A stretch of 45,910 bases of DNA from Sphingobium indicum BiD32 (lineage in GTDB: Bacteria; Pseudomonadota; Alphaproteobacteria; Sphingomonadales; Sphingomonadaceae). Each line of letters opens with the position of its first letter. Within the stretch, counting starts at the first letter, position 1. The translations under genes were made by a program, and so were the position numbers. The notes under the pieces are model-generated. The model was not told the origin of the DNA. It ran no database searches and saw only the letters and a program-made list of their open reading frames with translations. The stretch is from NCBI RefSeq assembly GCF_000382885.1, contig NZ_CAVK010000014.1:1-45910 (forward strand). The letters are read 5' to 3'. Shown in pieces: positions 25,734 through 34,796 of the stretch.

Positions 25734-27807
25734 GCTGTATGGCCCAGATAGACAGCGGCGACTTCCGGGTCGGCGCGTACTTCGGCGACGCTGCCCCGCC
25801 ATCGACCGTCAACGTGAATGGGGCCGGAACCTTGCCGCGCGCGAAGAACAGGCTGGTATTGGCCAGGCTTGCATCGACCCCGGCTACTTCGCTCAGCACA
25901 GGCACGGTCGCGCCCTTTGCATAGTTCAGGCCATAGCCAAATGCGAACAGCGGATCATATCCTGCCATGCCCTTGTTCAACACGAACTGGCCCGCCGTCT
26001 TGGGCCAGCTATAGGCCAGCTTGCCGGTAAAATCAGCGCGGGGCTTGCCATCGCTATCGCCGATCAAAACATCGGCAACTCCTGCGCCTTCGGACCCTGG
26101 GAACCATGCGGCGACAAACGCATCCGACTGGTTGAGTTCCGGGTTGACCCACAAAGGCCGCCCCGACAGGAACACCGAAACCGTCCGCACGCCCGCCGCC
26201 TTCAGCGTTTTCAACAGGGCAAGCGCCTGTTTGTCGCCTGCCTCAAACTCCAGGGTGCGCACATCGCCGCGCATTTCGGCATAGGGCGTTTCGCCAAAGA
26301 CCACGATTGCGACATCGGGCCGGGTGGAAAAGCGGCCATCGGGCGACAATGTGGCGGTGCCTCCGCCAGCCTTGGCTGCGGCGGCAATTCCGGCATATAT
26401 AGATGTTGCGCCGGGGAAATCGGCATTGGTGTTGCCATCGCCCTGCCATGACAGGGTCCAGCCTGCCGACTGGCGTCCAATGTCATCTGCCGCATCACCC
26501 GCGACGAGAATGTTCGCGCTGGCCTTTATCGGCAGGACACCGTTATTCTTCAGCAGGACGAGGCTCTTGGCCACCGCCTCACGCGCGACCGCACGATGGG
26601 CTGGCGACCCGATCGTGTCACTTTTCGCTTCCCACGGACGCCCGGCGTCGAACAGTCCCAGCTTCATCTTCACGCGCAGGATGCGACGCACCGCATCGTC
26701 GATCCGCGACGCCGATATCGTACCAGCCCTGGCGGCGGCGAGGGTCGAGTCAAACAGACCCTTCCAGCTATCGGGTGCCATCGCCATATCCAGCCCTGCG
26801 TTGAAGGTCGCGGGGCAATCTATATTGGTGCAGCCGGGAATTTGCCCGTGACCGTTCCAGTCGCCAACGATGAAGCCGTCAAAGCCCATCCTGCCTTTCA
26901 ACACATCGGTCAACAGCGTCTTGTTGCCATGCATCTTGGCATCGTTCCAACTGGAAAAGCTGGCCATGACCGTCATCGCACCGGCGTCGATCGCGGGCGG
27001 GTAGCCGACAGCGTGTACCTTGATAAGGGTCGCTTCATCGACTGCCGTATCGCCCTGATCGATTCCGTCCGTCGTGCCGCCATCGCCAAGGAAATGCTTG
27101 GGTGATGCCGCGACCTGCCCGCGTTGGATGCCAAATGCGCCGGGCTTCCCCTGCAATCCTTCGATCATCGCGGCGGCATAGGACGCAACGACCGCCGGAT
27201 CCTCCGAATAACCCTCATAAGTGCGACCCCACCGGTCATCCTGCGGCACGGCCAGTGTGGGACCGAATGCCCAGTCGATCCCGGCAGCTGAGGTTTCGCG
27301 TGCGGTCACTTCGCCGATGCGACGGATCAGCGCCGGATCGCGCATCGCACCGAGCGCGCTGTTATGCGGGAAGATCGTCGCACCGATCACATTATTATTG
27401 CCATGCACCGCATCGACACCGAACATCAGTGGAATCGCGACATGGCCGGGGCGCTGCTCCAGGGCCACCGCGTTGAATGCGCGGCTGGTGGCGATCCATG
27501 GCGCGGCTGGCGAACGATCCGGGCTGCCAATCGGTGGGGAACTACCGCCCGCCAGGATCGAACCGAGTGGGTAACGCCGCAGATCCGCTGGCGTAATCGC
27601 GCCAATGTCCGCCTGGATCATCTGGCCGACTTTTTCTTCAAGGCTCATGCGCTTCATGAGCGCGGTAATCCTGGCCTCGGTCGACGAATCGACCAGGCCG
27701 CGGCTTTTTGCTTTCGGCCATTGATCGGGATGCGCAACCTGCGCGGTGGCTACTGCTCCGGTCATGCCCATCAACATGACCAGAGTCCATGGTGCCAGAC
27801 GTGTCAT
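25510..27807 (-). CDS. GH3 beta-glucosidase/exo-glucanase, truncated and fused to an out-of-frame urt tail
   Basis: The open frame gives 765 aa, of which about 670 (27807 to about 25798) are genuine. It starts with a signal peptide (MTRLAPWTLVMLMGMTGAVATAQ). The GH3 N-terminal barrel has KHFLGDGGTTDG (K237-H238) and nucleophile D316 in GFIVGDWNGHGQ. The second alpha/beta domain follows (LVLLKNNGVLPI to FAFGYGLNY). It resembles exo-1,4-beta-glucosidases, which carry a further C-terminal beta domain. Here that domain starts (FFARGKVPAPFTLTVDG) and then stops abruptly. The last 95 residues are urtD/urtE DNA read in the wrong frame. The gene overlaps urtE by 224 bases. Role by context: removing glucose from xyloglucan oligosaccharides. 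Whether the truncated enzyme folds is unknown. Confidence 0.85.
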   Translation of the reverse strand: MTRLAPWTLVMLMGMTGAVATAQVAHPDQWPKAKSRGLVDSSTEARITALMKRMSLEEKVGQMIQADIGAITPADLRRYPLGSILAGGSSPPIGSPDRSPAAPWIATSRAFNAVALEQRPGHVAIPLMFGVDAVHGNNNVIGATIFPHNSALGAMRDPALIRRIGEVTARETSAAGIDWAFGPTLAVPQDDRWGRTYEGYSEDPAVVASYAAAMIEGLQGKPGAFGIQRGQVAASPKHFLGDGGTTDGIDQGDTAVDEATLIKVHAVGYPPAIDAGAMTVMASFSSWNDAKMHGNKTLLTDVLKGRMGFDGFIVGDWNGHGQIPGCTNIDCPATFNAGLDMAMAPDSWKGLFDSTLAAARAGTISASRIDDAVRRILRVKMKLGLFDAGRPWEAKSDTIGSPAHRAVAREAVAKSLVLLKNNGVLPIKASANILVAGDAADDIGRQSAGWTLSWQGDGNTNADFPGATSIYAGIAAAAKAGGGTATLSPDGRFSTRPDVAIVVFGETPYAEMRGDVRTLEFEAGDKQALALLKTLKAAGVRTVSVFLSGRPLWVNPELNQSDAFVAAWFPGSEGAGVADVLIGDSDGKPRADFTGKLAYSWPKTAGQFVLNKGMAGYDPLFAFGYGLNYAKGATVPVLSEVAGVDASLANTSLFFARGKVPAPFTLTVDGGAASPKYAPTRKSPLSIWAIQHERAAGNWRPVERLWPEPGLVGRRPDAGAGAGDGADRPQRRGQDDIAAHHHGDAASDRRDDPLRRAGYYGAARA
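25730..25795 (-). pseudogene. urtD: Remnant of urtD (last 21 codons)
   Basis: In the frame ending with TGA at 25732-25730 the sequence reads GSVAEVRADPEVAAVYLGHTA, the normal C-terminus of the UrtD/LivG ATP-binding subunit, which ends in VYLG. The stop overlaps the urtE start, as in intact urtDE pairs. Upstream of about 25795-25800 homology ends and the sequence becomes the GH3 gene in another frame. The rest of urtD is therefore missing. Identification rests on this short motif and its position. Confidence 0.75.
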
Positions 27808-27853
27808 AGCGTTCCCTCCTCATTTTATGATCTGCTTCTTAAAGCGACATTTT

Positions 27854-27867
27854 TGGTATCGCTATCA
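27854..27867. promoter_or_regulatory. LacI-type operator TGGTATCGCTATCA
   Basis: An imperfect palindrome around a central CG, in the gap between the divergent GH3 (start 27807) and lacI (start 27932) genes. It fits TGRTANCGNTATCR, shared with the sites at 11874 and 32503. This position would allow autoregulation of the LacI protein and control of GH3. Confidence 0.7.
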
Positions 27868-27931
27868 TTAATTTCATGGAAGATTGTCGCAGATCGCTTT
27901 TCTTGGCGCGGTCTCCTGCTACAGGTGCGGC

Positions 27932-29011
27932 ATGACAGGATCGACACGGAAGCCTCGTGAGGGCACATCACGACAGACCGGTGCGCCGACGATTTCCGAC
28001 GTCGCGCGACTCGCTGGTGTGTCGCCAATGACCGTCTCGCGCGTCATCAATGCAGAACGCAACGTCCGCAACTCGACACGCGATGCGGTTAAGGCGGCGA
28101 TCGATCAGCTCAACTTTGCACCCAACCGCGCGGCGCGCAGCCTTGCGGGTGCATCGCAACTGCGGTTGGGACTGCTATATTCCAACCCGTCCGCCGCCTA
28201 TCTCAGCGAATTTCTCGTCGGCAGTCTCGACCAGGCCGGGCGGTCCGACGTCCAATTGGTGGTCGAAAAATGCGAACTGGGCGATCATGAGCGCGAGGTG
28301 GTCGAACGGATGATCAGCAGCGGAATAGACGGCGTCATCCTGCCACCGCCCTTGTGCGATTCGCGCGCTGTCCTCGACATTCTGATTGGCGCCTCTGTGC
28401 CGACCGTAGTCGTCGCTACTGGCTGTCCACCGCCCCAATGCGCTGCAATTTCGATAGATGACCGGGGCGCGGCGCAGGCGATGGTGCGTCATTTGATCGG
28501 CCTGGGCCATGTGCGGATCGGATTTATCGCGGGCAACCCCAATCTGACCGCGAGCGGCCGACGGCTGGAAGGCTATCGCGCGGCACTGGCGGAAGCTGGC
28601 CGCGCATTTGATGAACAACTGGTTGCGGATGGCCTGTTCACATATCGGTCGGGCCTGGACGCAGCGGACGAACTGCTTGAGCTTGAAAATCCGCCATCCG
28701 CGATTTTCGCCAGCAATGACGATATGGCGGCGGCAACCGTCGCGGTCGCCCATCGTCGCGGGCTCGACGTGCCGGGCGACCTCACCGTATGCGGATTCGA
28801 CGACAGCGCGCTTGCGACGACGATCTGGCCTGAACTGACGACGATTCACCAGCCGATCGCCGATATGTCTCGCGCTGCCGTGGAAATGCTTGTCGGCATG
28901 TTACGCGGCAAACGCGGCGAAGCAGTGATACGGCATATGACGCTCGATTATACGCTGATCCGTCGTCAGTCCGATGCCGCACCCCGTCAACGTCCGCCGG
29001 TGCGCATTTAA
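27932..29011 (+). CDS. LacI-family transcriptional regulator of the xyloglucan/xylose island
   Basis: 359 aa from ATG 27932; an upstream in-frame TTG at 27884 would extend it. The LacI helix-turn-helix is at residues 20-40 (TISDVARLAGVSPMTVSRVIN), with hinge helix RAARSLAG near 70. A periplasmic-binding-protein-like effector domain follows, with FASNDDMAAATVAVAHRRG and CGFDDSALATTIWPELTTIHQP. It sits between GH3 (divergent) and the xylose genes. The three shared operators suggest it represses all island operons until a sugar, possibly xylose or a xyloglucan fragment, binds. In Caulobacter a LacI-type XylR controls the xyl genes; whether this is its orthologue cannot be decided by eye. Confidence 0.92.
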   Translation: MTGSTRKPREGTSRQTGAPTISDVARLAGVSPMTVSRVINAERNVRNSTRDAVKAAIDQLNFAPNRAARSLAGASQLRLGLLYSNPSAAYLSEFLVGSLDQAGRSDVQLVVEKCELGDHEREVVERMISSGIDGVILPPPLCDSRAVLDILIGASVPTVVVATGCPPPQCAAISIDDRGAAQAMVRHLIGLGHVRIGFIAGNPNLTASGRRLEGYRAALAEAGRAFDEQLVADGLFTYRSGLDAADELLELENPPSAIFASNDDMAAATVAVAHRRGLDVPGDLTVCGFDDSALATTIWPELTTIHQPIADMSRAAVEMLVGMLRGKRGEAVIRHMTLDYTLIRRQSDAAPRQRPPVRI

Positions 29012-29059
29012 CAATCCGGCCAATTCATCTGGCGACAACACAGCCCCCGACGGCAAATC

Positions 29060-30463
29060 TCATCCTTCCATCGCCTCCAATTCGCGCCCGCGAGTCTCCT
29101 GCACCATCGTCTTGACGAAGAAGAAGGACACCGCCGCCGCCATGGCATAGCCGACATAGGTCAGCGAAAGGCCGGGCGATACAACAAGGCTGGGGAAGCT
29201 GACTGAAATCACCGCGTTGGCGATCCACTGGGCAAATCCCGCAACGGCCAGTGCCGATCCGCGAATCTGCGTCGGGAACATTTCACCCAGCATAACCCAC
29301 ATGACCGGACCCCAACTCACGTTGAAGAAGATCACGTACAAATTTGCTGCAACGAGCGCGATCACGCCCGAATGGCCCGGCAGCGATACTGCGCCGCCGG
29401 CATCGCTGACGGCGGTCGAAAATGCCCATGCGACCACCGCCAGCGTCACCGCCATACCGGCCGATCCGATCAGCAGCAGCGGCTTGCGTCCGATCTTGTC
29501 GATCAGCGCAATGGCCAGAAGGCAGGCACCGATCGACAGCACGCCCGACAGGATGTTGGTCTGAAGCGCATAATCCTCGGTAAAGCCGACCGCTTCCCAC
29601 AAGGTCGCGCCGTAATAGAATACGACGTTGATGCCGACCAGTTGCTGGAACACAGCGAGGCCGATGCCGATCCACAGGATAGGGCGGATTTTTTTGGTGT
29701 TCTTGTCGACCAGGTCAGACAATGTGGGGCGGTGGTGGTCGGCGGAAAGGCTGTCGCGAATTTCGCTGACCTTGCGTTTGGCTTCAGCCGCACCGAACAG
29801 GCGGGTCAGGACGCTTTGCGCTTCATCGTCTCGGCCTTTCACGACCAAATAGCGCGGGCTTTCGGGTATGAAGAAAAGCGCCACAAAATAGATTGCGGCC
29901 GGAACGACCTGTAACCAGAACATCCAGCGCCATGCTTCATAACCGGCCCACAAAATCGCCGTCGATCCGCCCGCATAACGCGCCAGCGCAAAGTTCGCGA
30001 CGAATGCGCCGGTAAGGCCTGAAATGATCATCACCTGCTGGATGCTGGACATGCGACCACGAATATTTGCCGGGGTGACCTCCGAAATATAGACTGGCGA
30101 TGTGACGCTGGCTGCGCCGACACCGAACCCGCCGATGATCCGTGCAAAGATGAAAATCGCCGACGATGCCGCAGCACCTGCCAGCAACGCGGAAATGACG
30201 AATAGCGCAGCGGCAATCATCATCGTGTTGCGTCGTCCGATCAGGTCAGACAATCGCCCGGCTGCAAAGGCGCCGATCGATGACCCGACAAGAATCGCGC
30301 CGACATTGATGCCGATACCCAGGCGGCCCAGATCGAATGCGGCTTCCAACCCCTTTTGAGTGCCGTTGATAACGCCCGAATCATACCCGAACATAAACCC
30401 GCCAATCGTCGCAACGGCGACGACCAGCGTAATGAGCGCCTTGTTGACCTGCCCCGGCTCCAT
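29060..30463 (-). CDS. MFS sugar/H+ symporter (xylose/galactose type)
   Basis: 467 aa with twelve membrane helices of the sugar porter family. Motifs: GGFMFGYDSGVINGTQ in helix 1, DLIGRR between helices 2 and 3, PESPRYLVVKGR after helix 6, QQLVGINVVFYYG in helix 7, DKIGRKPLL between helices 8 and 9, and a terminal QETRG. Homologues such as XylE and GalP take up xylose, galactose, glucose or arabinose with protons. Its place behind xylX and xylB on the same strand makes D-xylose the likely substrate. It begins 95 bases after the xylB stop. Confidence 0.92.
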   Translation of the reverse strand: MEPGQVNKALITLVVAVATIGGFMFGYDSGVINGTQKGLEAAFDLGRLGIGINVGAILVGSSIGAFAAGRLSDLIGRRNTMMIAAALFVISALLAGAAASSAIFIFARIIGGFGVGAASVTSPVYISEVTPANIRGRMSSIQQVMIISGLTGAFVANFALARYAGGSTAILWAGYEAWRWMFWLQVVPAAIYFVALFFIPESPRYLVVKGRDDEAQSVLTRLFGAAEAKRKVSEIRDSLSADHHRPTLSDLVDKNTKKIRPILWIGIGLAVFQQLVGINVVFYYGATLWEAVGFTEDYALQTNILSGVLSIGACLLAIALIDKIGRKPLLLIGSAGMAVTLAVVAWAFSTAVSDAGGAVSLPGHSGVIALVAANLYVIFFNVSWGPVMWVMLGEMFPTQIRGSALAVAGFAQWIANAVISVSFPSLVVSPGLSLTYVGYAMAAAVSFFFVKTMVQETRGRELEAMEG

Positions 30464-30558
30464 GAAAAATTCCTCTCTTTATCTTCACGCCTCTGGCGGA
30501 CGCTCAGTTGTTGGCCTGGGTGACGGGGATGCCGGGTAGCGACCAGTGGTCACCTGCA

Positions 30559-31365
30559 TCAGCGCCAACCGGCATCAACGAAATAGTCGTGTCCGGTACA
30601 CATGCGCGCGTCGTCAGACGCCAAAAACAGCGCCAGCGCGGCGACATCGGCAGGCTGGATGCGACCATCAAGGCATTGGGCAGCGACGATTTCAGCCTCA
30701 CCCTCTGGCGTGTACCAGCGTTCCTGTCGTGGCGTTTGAACATTGCCCGGCACAATCGTGTTCACACGAATGTTGCTCCGGCCAAGATCGCGGGCGAGCG
30801 CGCGGGTCATCCCTTCAATGGCGGCCTTCGATGTCTGATACAGGATCAGGTCGGGCAGCGCGAGATGCCAGCTGATAGACCCGAAATTGACGATAGCGCC
30901 TCCGCCTGCACGCTTCATCGCCGGGATCACCGCCTTGGCGGTAAAAAACTGGTGGCGCAAATTGACGTTCAGTCGATCTTCCCACACCGCAGGCGTGACA
31001 TCATCGATCGTGTGCCGATCGTCATTGGCGGCGTTGTTGACAAGGATGTCGACGCCGCCCAGCGCGCTTTCCAGCGCCGCCATCGTTGCGCCAAGCTGGT
31101 CAAGATCGGTCAGGTCGCAATAACGGTACACGGGCGCGTGGCGCGCGGTGCTGGTCAACTGATTGGCCAGCGCCGCGCCCTCGTCTTCCGCAATATCGAC
31201 AAAACCGACCCTGGCACCCTGTGCGACAAACGCCTCGACCAGCCCGGCGCCGATGCCGGACGCACCACCGGTGATGATTACGCTCTTGTCCTGTAGGCTG
31301 CCGTAAATCGCACGGGTCGGGTTCGTGCTTGTCTGCTGTAACATATTGGTTCCTGTCGGTGTCAT
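30559..31365 (-). CDS. xylB: D-xylose 1-dehydrogenase (SDR family, Weimberg pathway)
   Basis: 268 aa from the ATG at 31365, which overlaps the xylX stop (ATGA); Met8 at 31344 is an alternative. Short-chain dehydrogenase motifs: TGGASGIG (33-40) for NAD binding, NNAAND, and catalytic S163, Y176 and K180. Long stretches agree closely with Caulobacter XylB as I remember it: NDDRHTI, RLNVNLRH, GAIVNFGSISWHLAL, GMTRALARDLG, QERWYTPEGEAEIVAAQCL, CTGHDYFVDAGWR. XylB oxidises D-xylose to xylonolactone with NAD. It forms an operon with xylX and the sugar symporter. Confidence 0.92.
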   Translation of the reverse strand: MTPTGTNMLQQTSTNPTRAIYGSLQDKSVIITGGASGIGAGLVEAFVAQGARVGFVDIAEDEGAALANQLTSTARHAPVYRYCDLTDLDQLGATMAALESALGGVDILVNNAANDDRHTIDDVTPAVWEDRLNVNLRHQFFTAKAVIPAMKRAGGGAIVNFGSISWHLALPDLILYQTSKAAIEGMTRALARDLGRSNIRVNTIVPGNVQTPRQERWYTPEGEAEIVAAQCLDGRIQPADVAALALFLASDDARMCTGHDYFVDAGWR

Positions 31366-32486
31366 GCTGCCAGCAGCCCGCGGGCCGCCAGATTGCGCAT
31401 CAAATCGCCAATGCCAAAGCCCCATGGCGGGGCGTCGCGTGACGTGGTGACGGTGTTGATCAATGTGCCAAGGCGCGCGCTGGAAATCGTCACCACGTCG
31501 CCTGGCTTATGGGTGAATCCCCGACCGACATCGTCGCGGTCTTGCGTCGGCGCGAATAATGTACCGCAGAACAGCACAAAACCATCGGGATATTGATGTT
31601 CGCTCATCGCCTGCGCCAGAAGATTTTCGGGATCGCGGCTGATTTCGCGCATCGTGCTTGCGCCTTCCAGCAGATAGCCATCGGCGCCCCGGATCGTCAG
31701 GGCCACATCCGCATTGCGCACATCGTCCATCGTGAAATCACCGTCGAACAGGCGGATCAACGGGCCGAGTGAGCAACTGGCGTTATTGTCCTTCGCCTTG
31801 CCGAGCAACAGAGCGGAACGCCCCTCAAAATCACGCAGATTGACATCATTGCCGAGCGTCGCGCCAACCGCCTGCCCTTGCGAATCGGCCACGAGTACAA
31901 TTTCCGGCTCTGGATTGTTCCAGGTAGAATCCGACCGCACGCCGATTGGGGCATTCAGCCCAACCGTGGACAACACCGACGACTTGGTGAAAATTTCCGC
32001 ATCCGGCCCGATCGCGACTTCCAGATATTGCGACCACATGCCACTTTCGATCAGAGCGGCCTTCAATGCTGCGGCTTCGGGCGATCCCGGCACGACCGAT
32101 CCGATGCTGCCGCCAAGCGCTGCTTCCAGCCGTTCGCGCACGGCAGCGGCGGCGGTGTGATCCCCGCGCGCTTGTTCTTCGATCACCCGCTCCAGCGCGG
32201 ACACGGCAAAGGTTACACCCGCTGCCTTGACGCATTGCAGGTCGATGGGGGAGAGAAGCTGAGCAGGATCAATCGACGCGGCGTCCCCGATCAGCGTGCC
32301 GCCGACAAACGCCCGCGTAGCGATCAGCGCAGAAACGGTGGGTGCGACATGCGACATGTCATAGGCCATCCCGTCACGCACCATGATAGGCACCGGTCCG
32401 CAGCCCGGATCGATCCTTCCCAAAAATCGTCCACTCCGCCAATCACACGGCATGGTTTGGTCCAGCCGCAATTCTTCTATCGACAC
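31362..32486 (-). CDS. xylX: 2-keto-3-deoxy-D-xylonate dehydratase (FAH family, Weimberg pathway)
   Basis: 374 aa, cytoplasmic. It has the fumarylacetoacetate-hydrolase fold and agrees with Caulobacter XylX over distinctive blocks: DLQCVKAAGVTFAVSALERV, GMWSQYLEVAIGPDAEIFTK, WNNPEPEIVLV, LGNDVNLRDFEGRSALLL, KAKDNNASC, HQYPDGFVLFCGTLFAP, QDRD. XylX dehydrates 2-keto-3-deoxy-xylonate to alpha-ketoglutarate semialdehyde. It is the first gene of the xylX-xylB-symporter unit, divergent from the GH74 operon with a LacI-type operator between. The other Weimberg genes (xylC lactonase, xylD dehydratase, xylA semialdehyde dehydrogenase) are not in the window. Confidence 0.92.
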   Translation of the reverse strand: MSIEELRLDQTMPCDWRSGRFLGRIDPGCGPVPIMVRDGMAYDMSHVAPTVSALIATRAFVGGTLIGDAASIDPAQLLSPIDLQCVKAAGVTFAVSALERVIEEQARGDHTAAAAVRERLEAALGGSIGSVVPGSPEAAALKAALIESGMWSQYLEVAIGPDAEIFTKSSVLSTVGLNAPIGVRSDSTWNNPEPEIVLVADSQGQAVGATLGNDVNLRDFEGRSALLLGKAKDNNASCSLGPLIRLFDGDFTMDDVRNADVALTIRGADGYLLEGASTMREISRDPENLLAQAMSEHQYPDGFVLFCGTLFAPTQDRDDVGRGFTHKPGDVVTISSARLGTLINTVTTSRDAPPWGFGIGDLMRNLAARGLLAA

Positions 32487-32502
32487 GTCATTCCCTCCAT
32501 TG

Positions 32503-32516
32503 TGGTAGCGGTATCG
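32503..32516. promoter_or_regulatory. LacI-type operator TGGTAGCGGTATCG
   Basis: This site lies between the divergent xylX (start 32486) and GH74 (start 32591) genes and fits the TGRTANCGNTATCR pattern of the sites at 11874 and 27854. One bound repressor could block both operons. It is the least symmetric of the three copies. Confidence 0.65.
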
Positions 32517-32590
32517 TATATGCCATAAGGGGCGTCAAGAGATGCGATCAAACATCTAAGACATTATCAAATTGGGGAGGGTGCAAACGG

Positions 32591-34796
32591 ATGAGGTGGG
32601 GTGCAAGCTTGGCGACCGTGTCAGTCCTTTGCACGGCTGGGAGCGTTCCCGCAATCGCGGCTGCCGACCGTGCTGCGCCCTATCGCTGGACCAATGTGAC
32701 TGTAGGCGCGGGCGGTTATGCACCCAACATCATCTTCAGCCCCTCCGAACCAGGCCTGGCCTATCTGCGTACCGATATGGGCGGTGCCTATCGCTGGGAT
32801 GTCAAGGCCGCGCGCTGGATTCCGCTTCAAGACGGCATGGCGATAAGCAGCTACATGGGCGTCGAAAGTATCGCCGTCGATCCGCGCGACGCCAACATCG
32901 TCTATCTTGCGGTGGGTATGGCCGCGCGTCTGCCCGCCGCCATTTTGCGGTCCATCGATCGCGGCAGGACATGGACGACGACGCCAGTACCGTTCGCGAT
33001 GGGGGGCAACGAGCCGGGTCGCGGCATGGGCGAACGGCTGGCGATTGATCCCCATAATCGTTCAACGCTGTTTTTTTGGATCGCGCCATGACGGCTTGTG
33101 GCGGAGCGATGATTCGGGCGCGCACTGGGCCAAGGTCACGACCTTCCCGATTGCCGGGCTTGGGGCACCCGCTGCGGGGCAAGCGCATGGCGGCATATCG
33201 TTCATCGCGATCGATTCGCGCACCGGGCGCATCTGGGCCGGGATCGCGGATCCGGGCGCGGACCATCTGTTCCGATCCGATGATGGCGGCAAAAACTGGC
33301 TGGCGGTCAAAGGGCCGACCCCCGATTTGCTTGCCACAAAGGGGGCGGTGGGCGCAGACGGCACATTATATGTGACATATTCGGACGGCATAGGTCCAAG
33401 TGACGCAACGACCGGCGCGGTGTGGCGCTTCGCACCGGATGGGAGCGCGCGCGACATCACGCCGCGCGACTATGGCATGGGCGGCTTCATGGGTCTTGCA
33501 GTGTCGCGGGCCGGGATAGTGGCGGTATCGACCATCGACCGCTGGCAGCCCGGTGATACCGTCTGGCTATCGCGCGACGGCGGAGCGCGCTGGAATGATC
33601 TGGGCACCCGCAGCAGGCGCAACGTCTCTGCAACGCCTTATCTGCTGCATGAAGGCAAGGGCGCGGATTTCGGACACTGGATTTCGGGACTGGCGATCGA
33701 TCCGTTCGACGCCGGACGCATGGTCTATACGACAGGCGCAACCGTCTATGCGGCGGACTCGGCCAAGCCCGGGGGCGAAATCCTGTGGAAGCCATGGGTG
33801 AAAGGGATCGAACAGACTGCGATCATTACGCTGACTTCCCCGACCGGCGGCGCACATCTGATTTCGGGCTTTGGTGACATTGCCGGTTTCGTCCATGAAG
33901 ATCTGAATGCGTCGCCGAAGCCGACCTTCACCAACCCCTATCTCTCGAACACCAACAATCTCGATTATGCCGGACGCACACCACATGTCGTCGTGCGCAG
34001 CGGCAGCCTCTATGCCGAACGCCCGCGCGATGCGACCCTTGGCTGGTCCCAGGATGGCGGCAAAAGCTGGAAACCGCTTCGGGTTCCGCCGATACGCCTG
34101 GCTGACGGCGAACCGGGCAAACGCTATGACCTTGCGGGCGAAGCGGCGGTGATCGTGTCGGCCGATGGCAGCACGTTCGTCGTTGCCACGCCTATGCCGC
34201 TGGTCACGCGCGACCGGGGTAAGTCATGGGATCTGGTGCAGGGACTGGGGCTGAATGCCCGCCCGGTAGCGGACAAGGTTGATGCGCGGCGCTTTTATTC
34301 GGTCGATTTTGATCATGATCGGCTGCTCGTGTCGAACGATGCGGCACGAACCTTCGTACCGGTCGCGGGCCTTGGCCTACCTGCGCGACTATCGCTCGGC
34401 AAAGTCCATGGCCGCGAACAACAATATCGTCTTGTCGCATCACCTTTTGGCACCGGTGACTTGTGGTTTCAGGTGGGTGAACAACTGTATCACAGCATCG
34501 ATGGTGGACAGAGCTTCGTCATGGCGAGCGGCATGTTGAAGGTCGAACTTTTCGGGTTGGGCCTGCCGATGGCAGGGAAAGACGCGACGATTTTTGCGGT
34601 TGGGACGCTGGGGGAGCAACGCGGCGTGTGGCGCTCGACCGACCATAAGAGCTGGACGCGGATCGACGATGACGCACATCGCTGGGGCGGGCGTTATCGC
34701 GTCATTTCGGGCGATCCGCGCCATGCGGGCCGCGTCTATCTAGGCACTGACGGGCGCGGACTATTCTATGGCGACCCTGCGGGAGAGACAAAATGA
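32591..34796 (+). pseudogene. GH74 endo-xyloglucanase, split by a one-base frameshift
   Basis: GH74 enzymes cut the beta-1,4-glucan backbone of xyloglucan. The first frame (32591-33091, 166 aa) has GGGGAGGG before its ATG, a signal peptide and YLRTDMGGAYRWD with the presumed catalytic D62. The second frame (open from 32907, usable from about 33071 to 34796) carries the remaining propeller blades, such as DGLWRSDDSGAHW, and the presumed second catalytic Asp in PVADKVDARRFY (codon 34272). The frames meet at a T7 run (33071-33077). Removing one T gives LFFGSRHDGLWRSDD, the family consensus, and one 734-aa protein of normal length. As written, neither part holds both catalytic residues. It is the first gene of the operon and overlaps GH35 by ATGA. 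Confidence 0.88.

Noticed and set aside
30486..30560. Small frame between xylB and the symporter, whose start would overlap the xylB stop (TGATG)
   Set aside because: About 24 codons, proline/threonine-rich, no recognisable motif and no RBS; more likely untranslated spacer.
33062..33092. Programmed ribosomal frameshift as the established explanation for the GH74 split
   Set aside because: Only the T7 run is visible; no downstream stem-loop or upstream stimulator stood out, and an indel or sequencing error is simpler. Kept only as an option.
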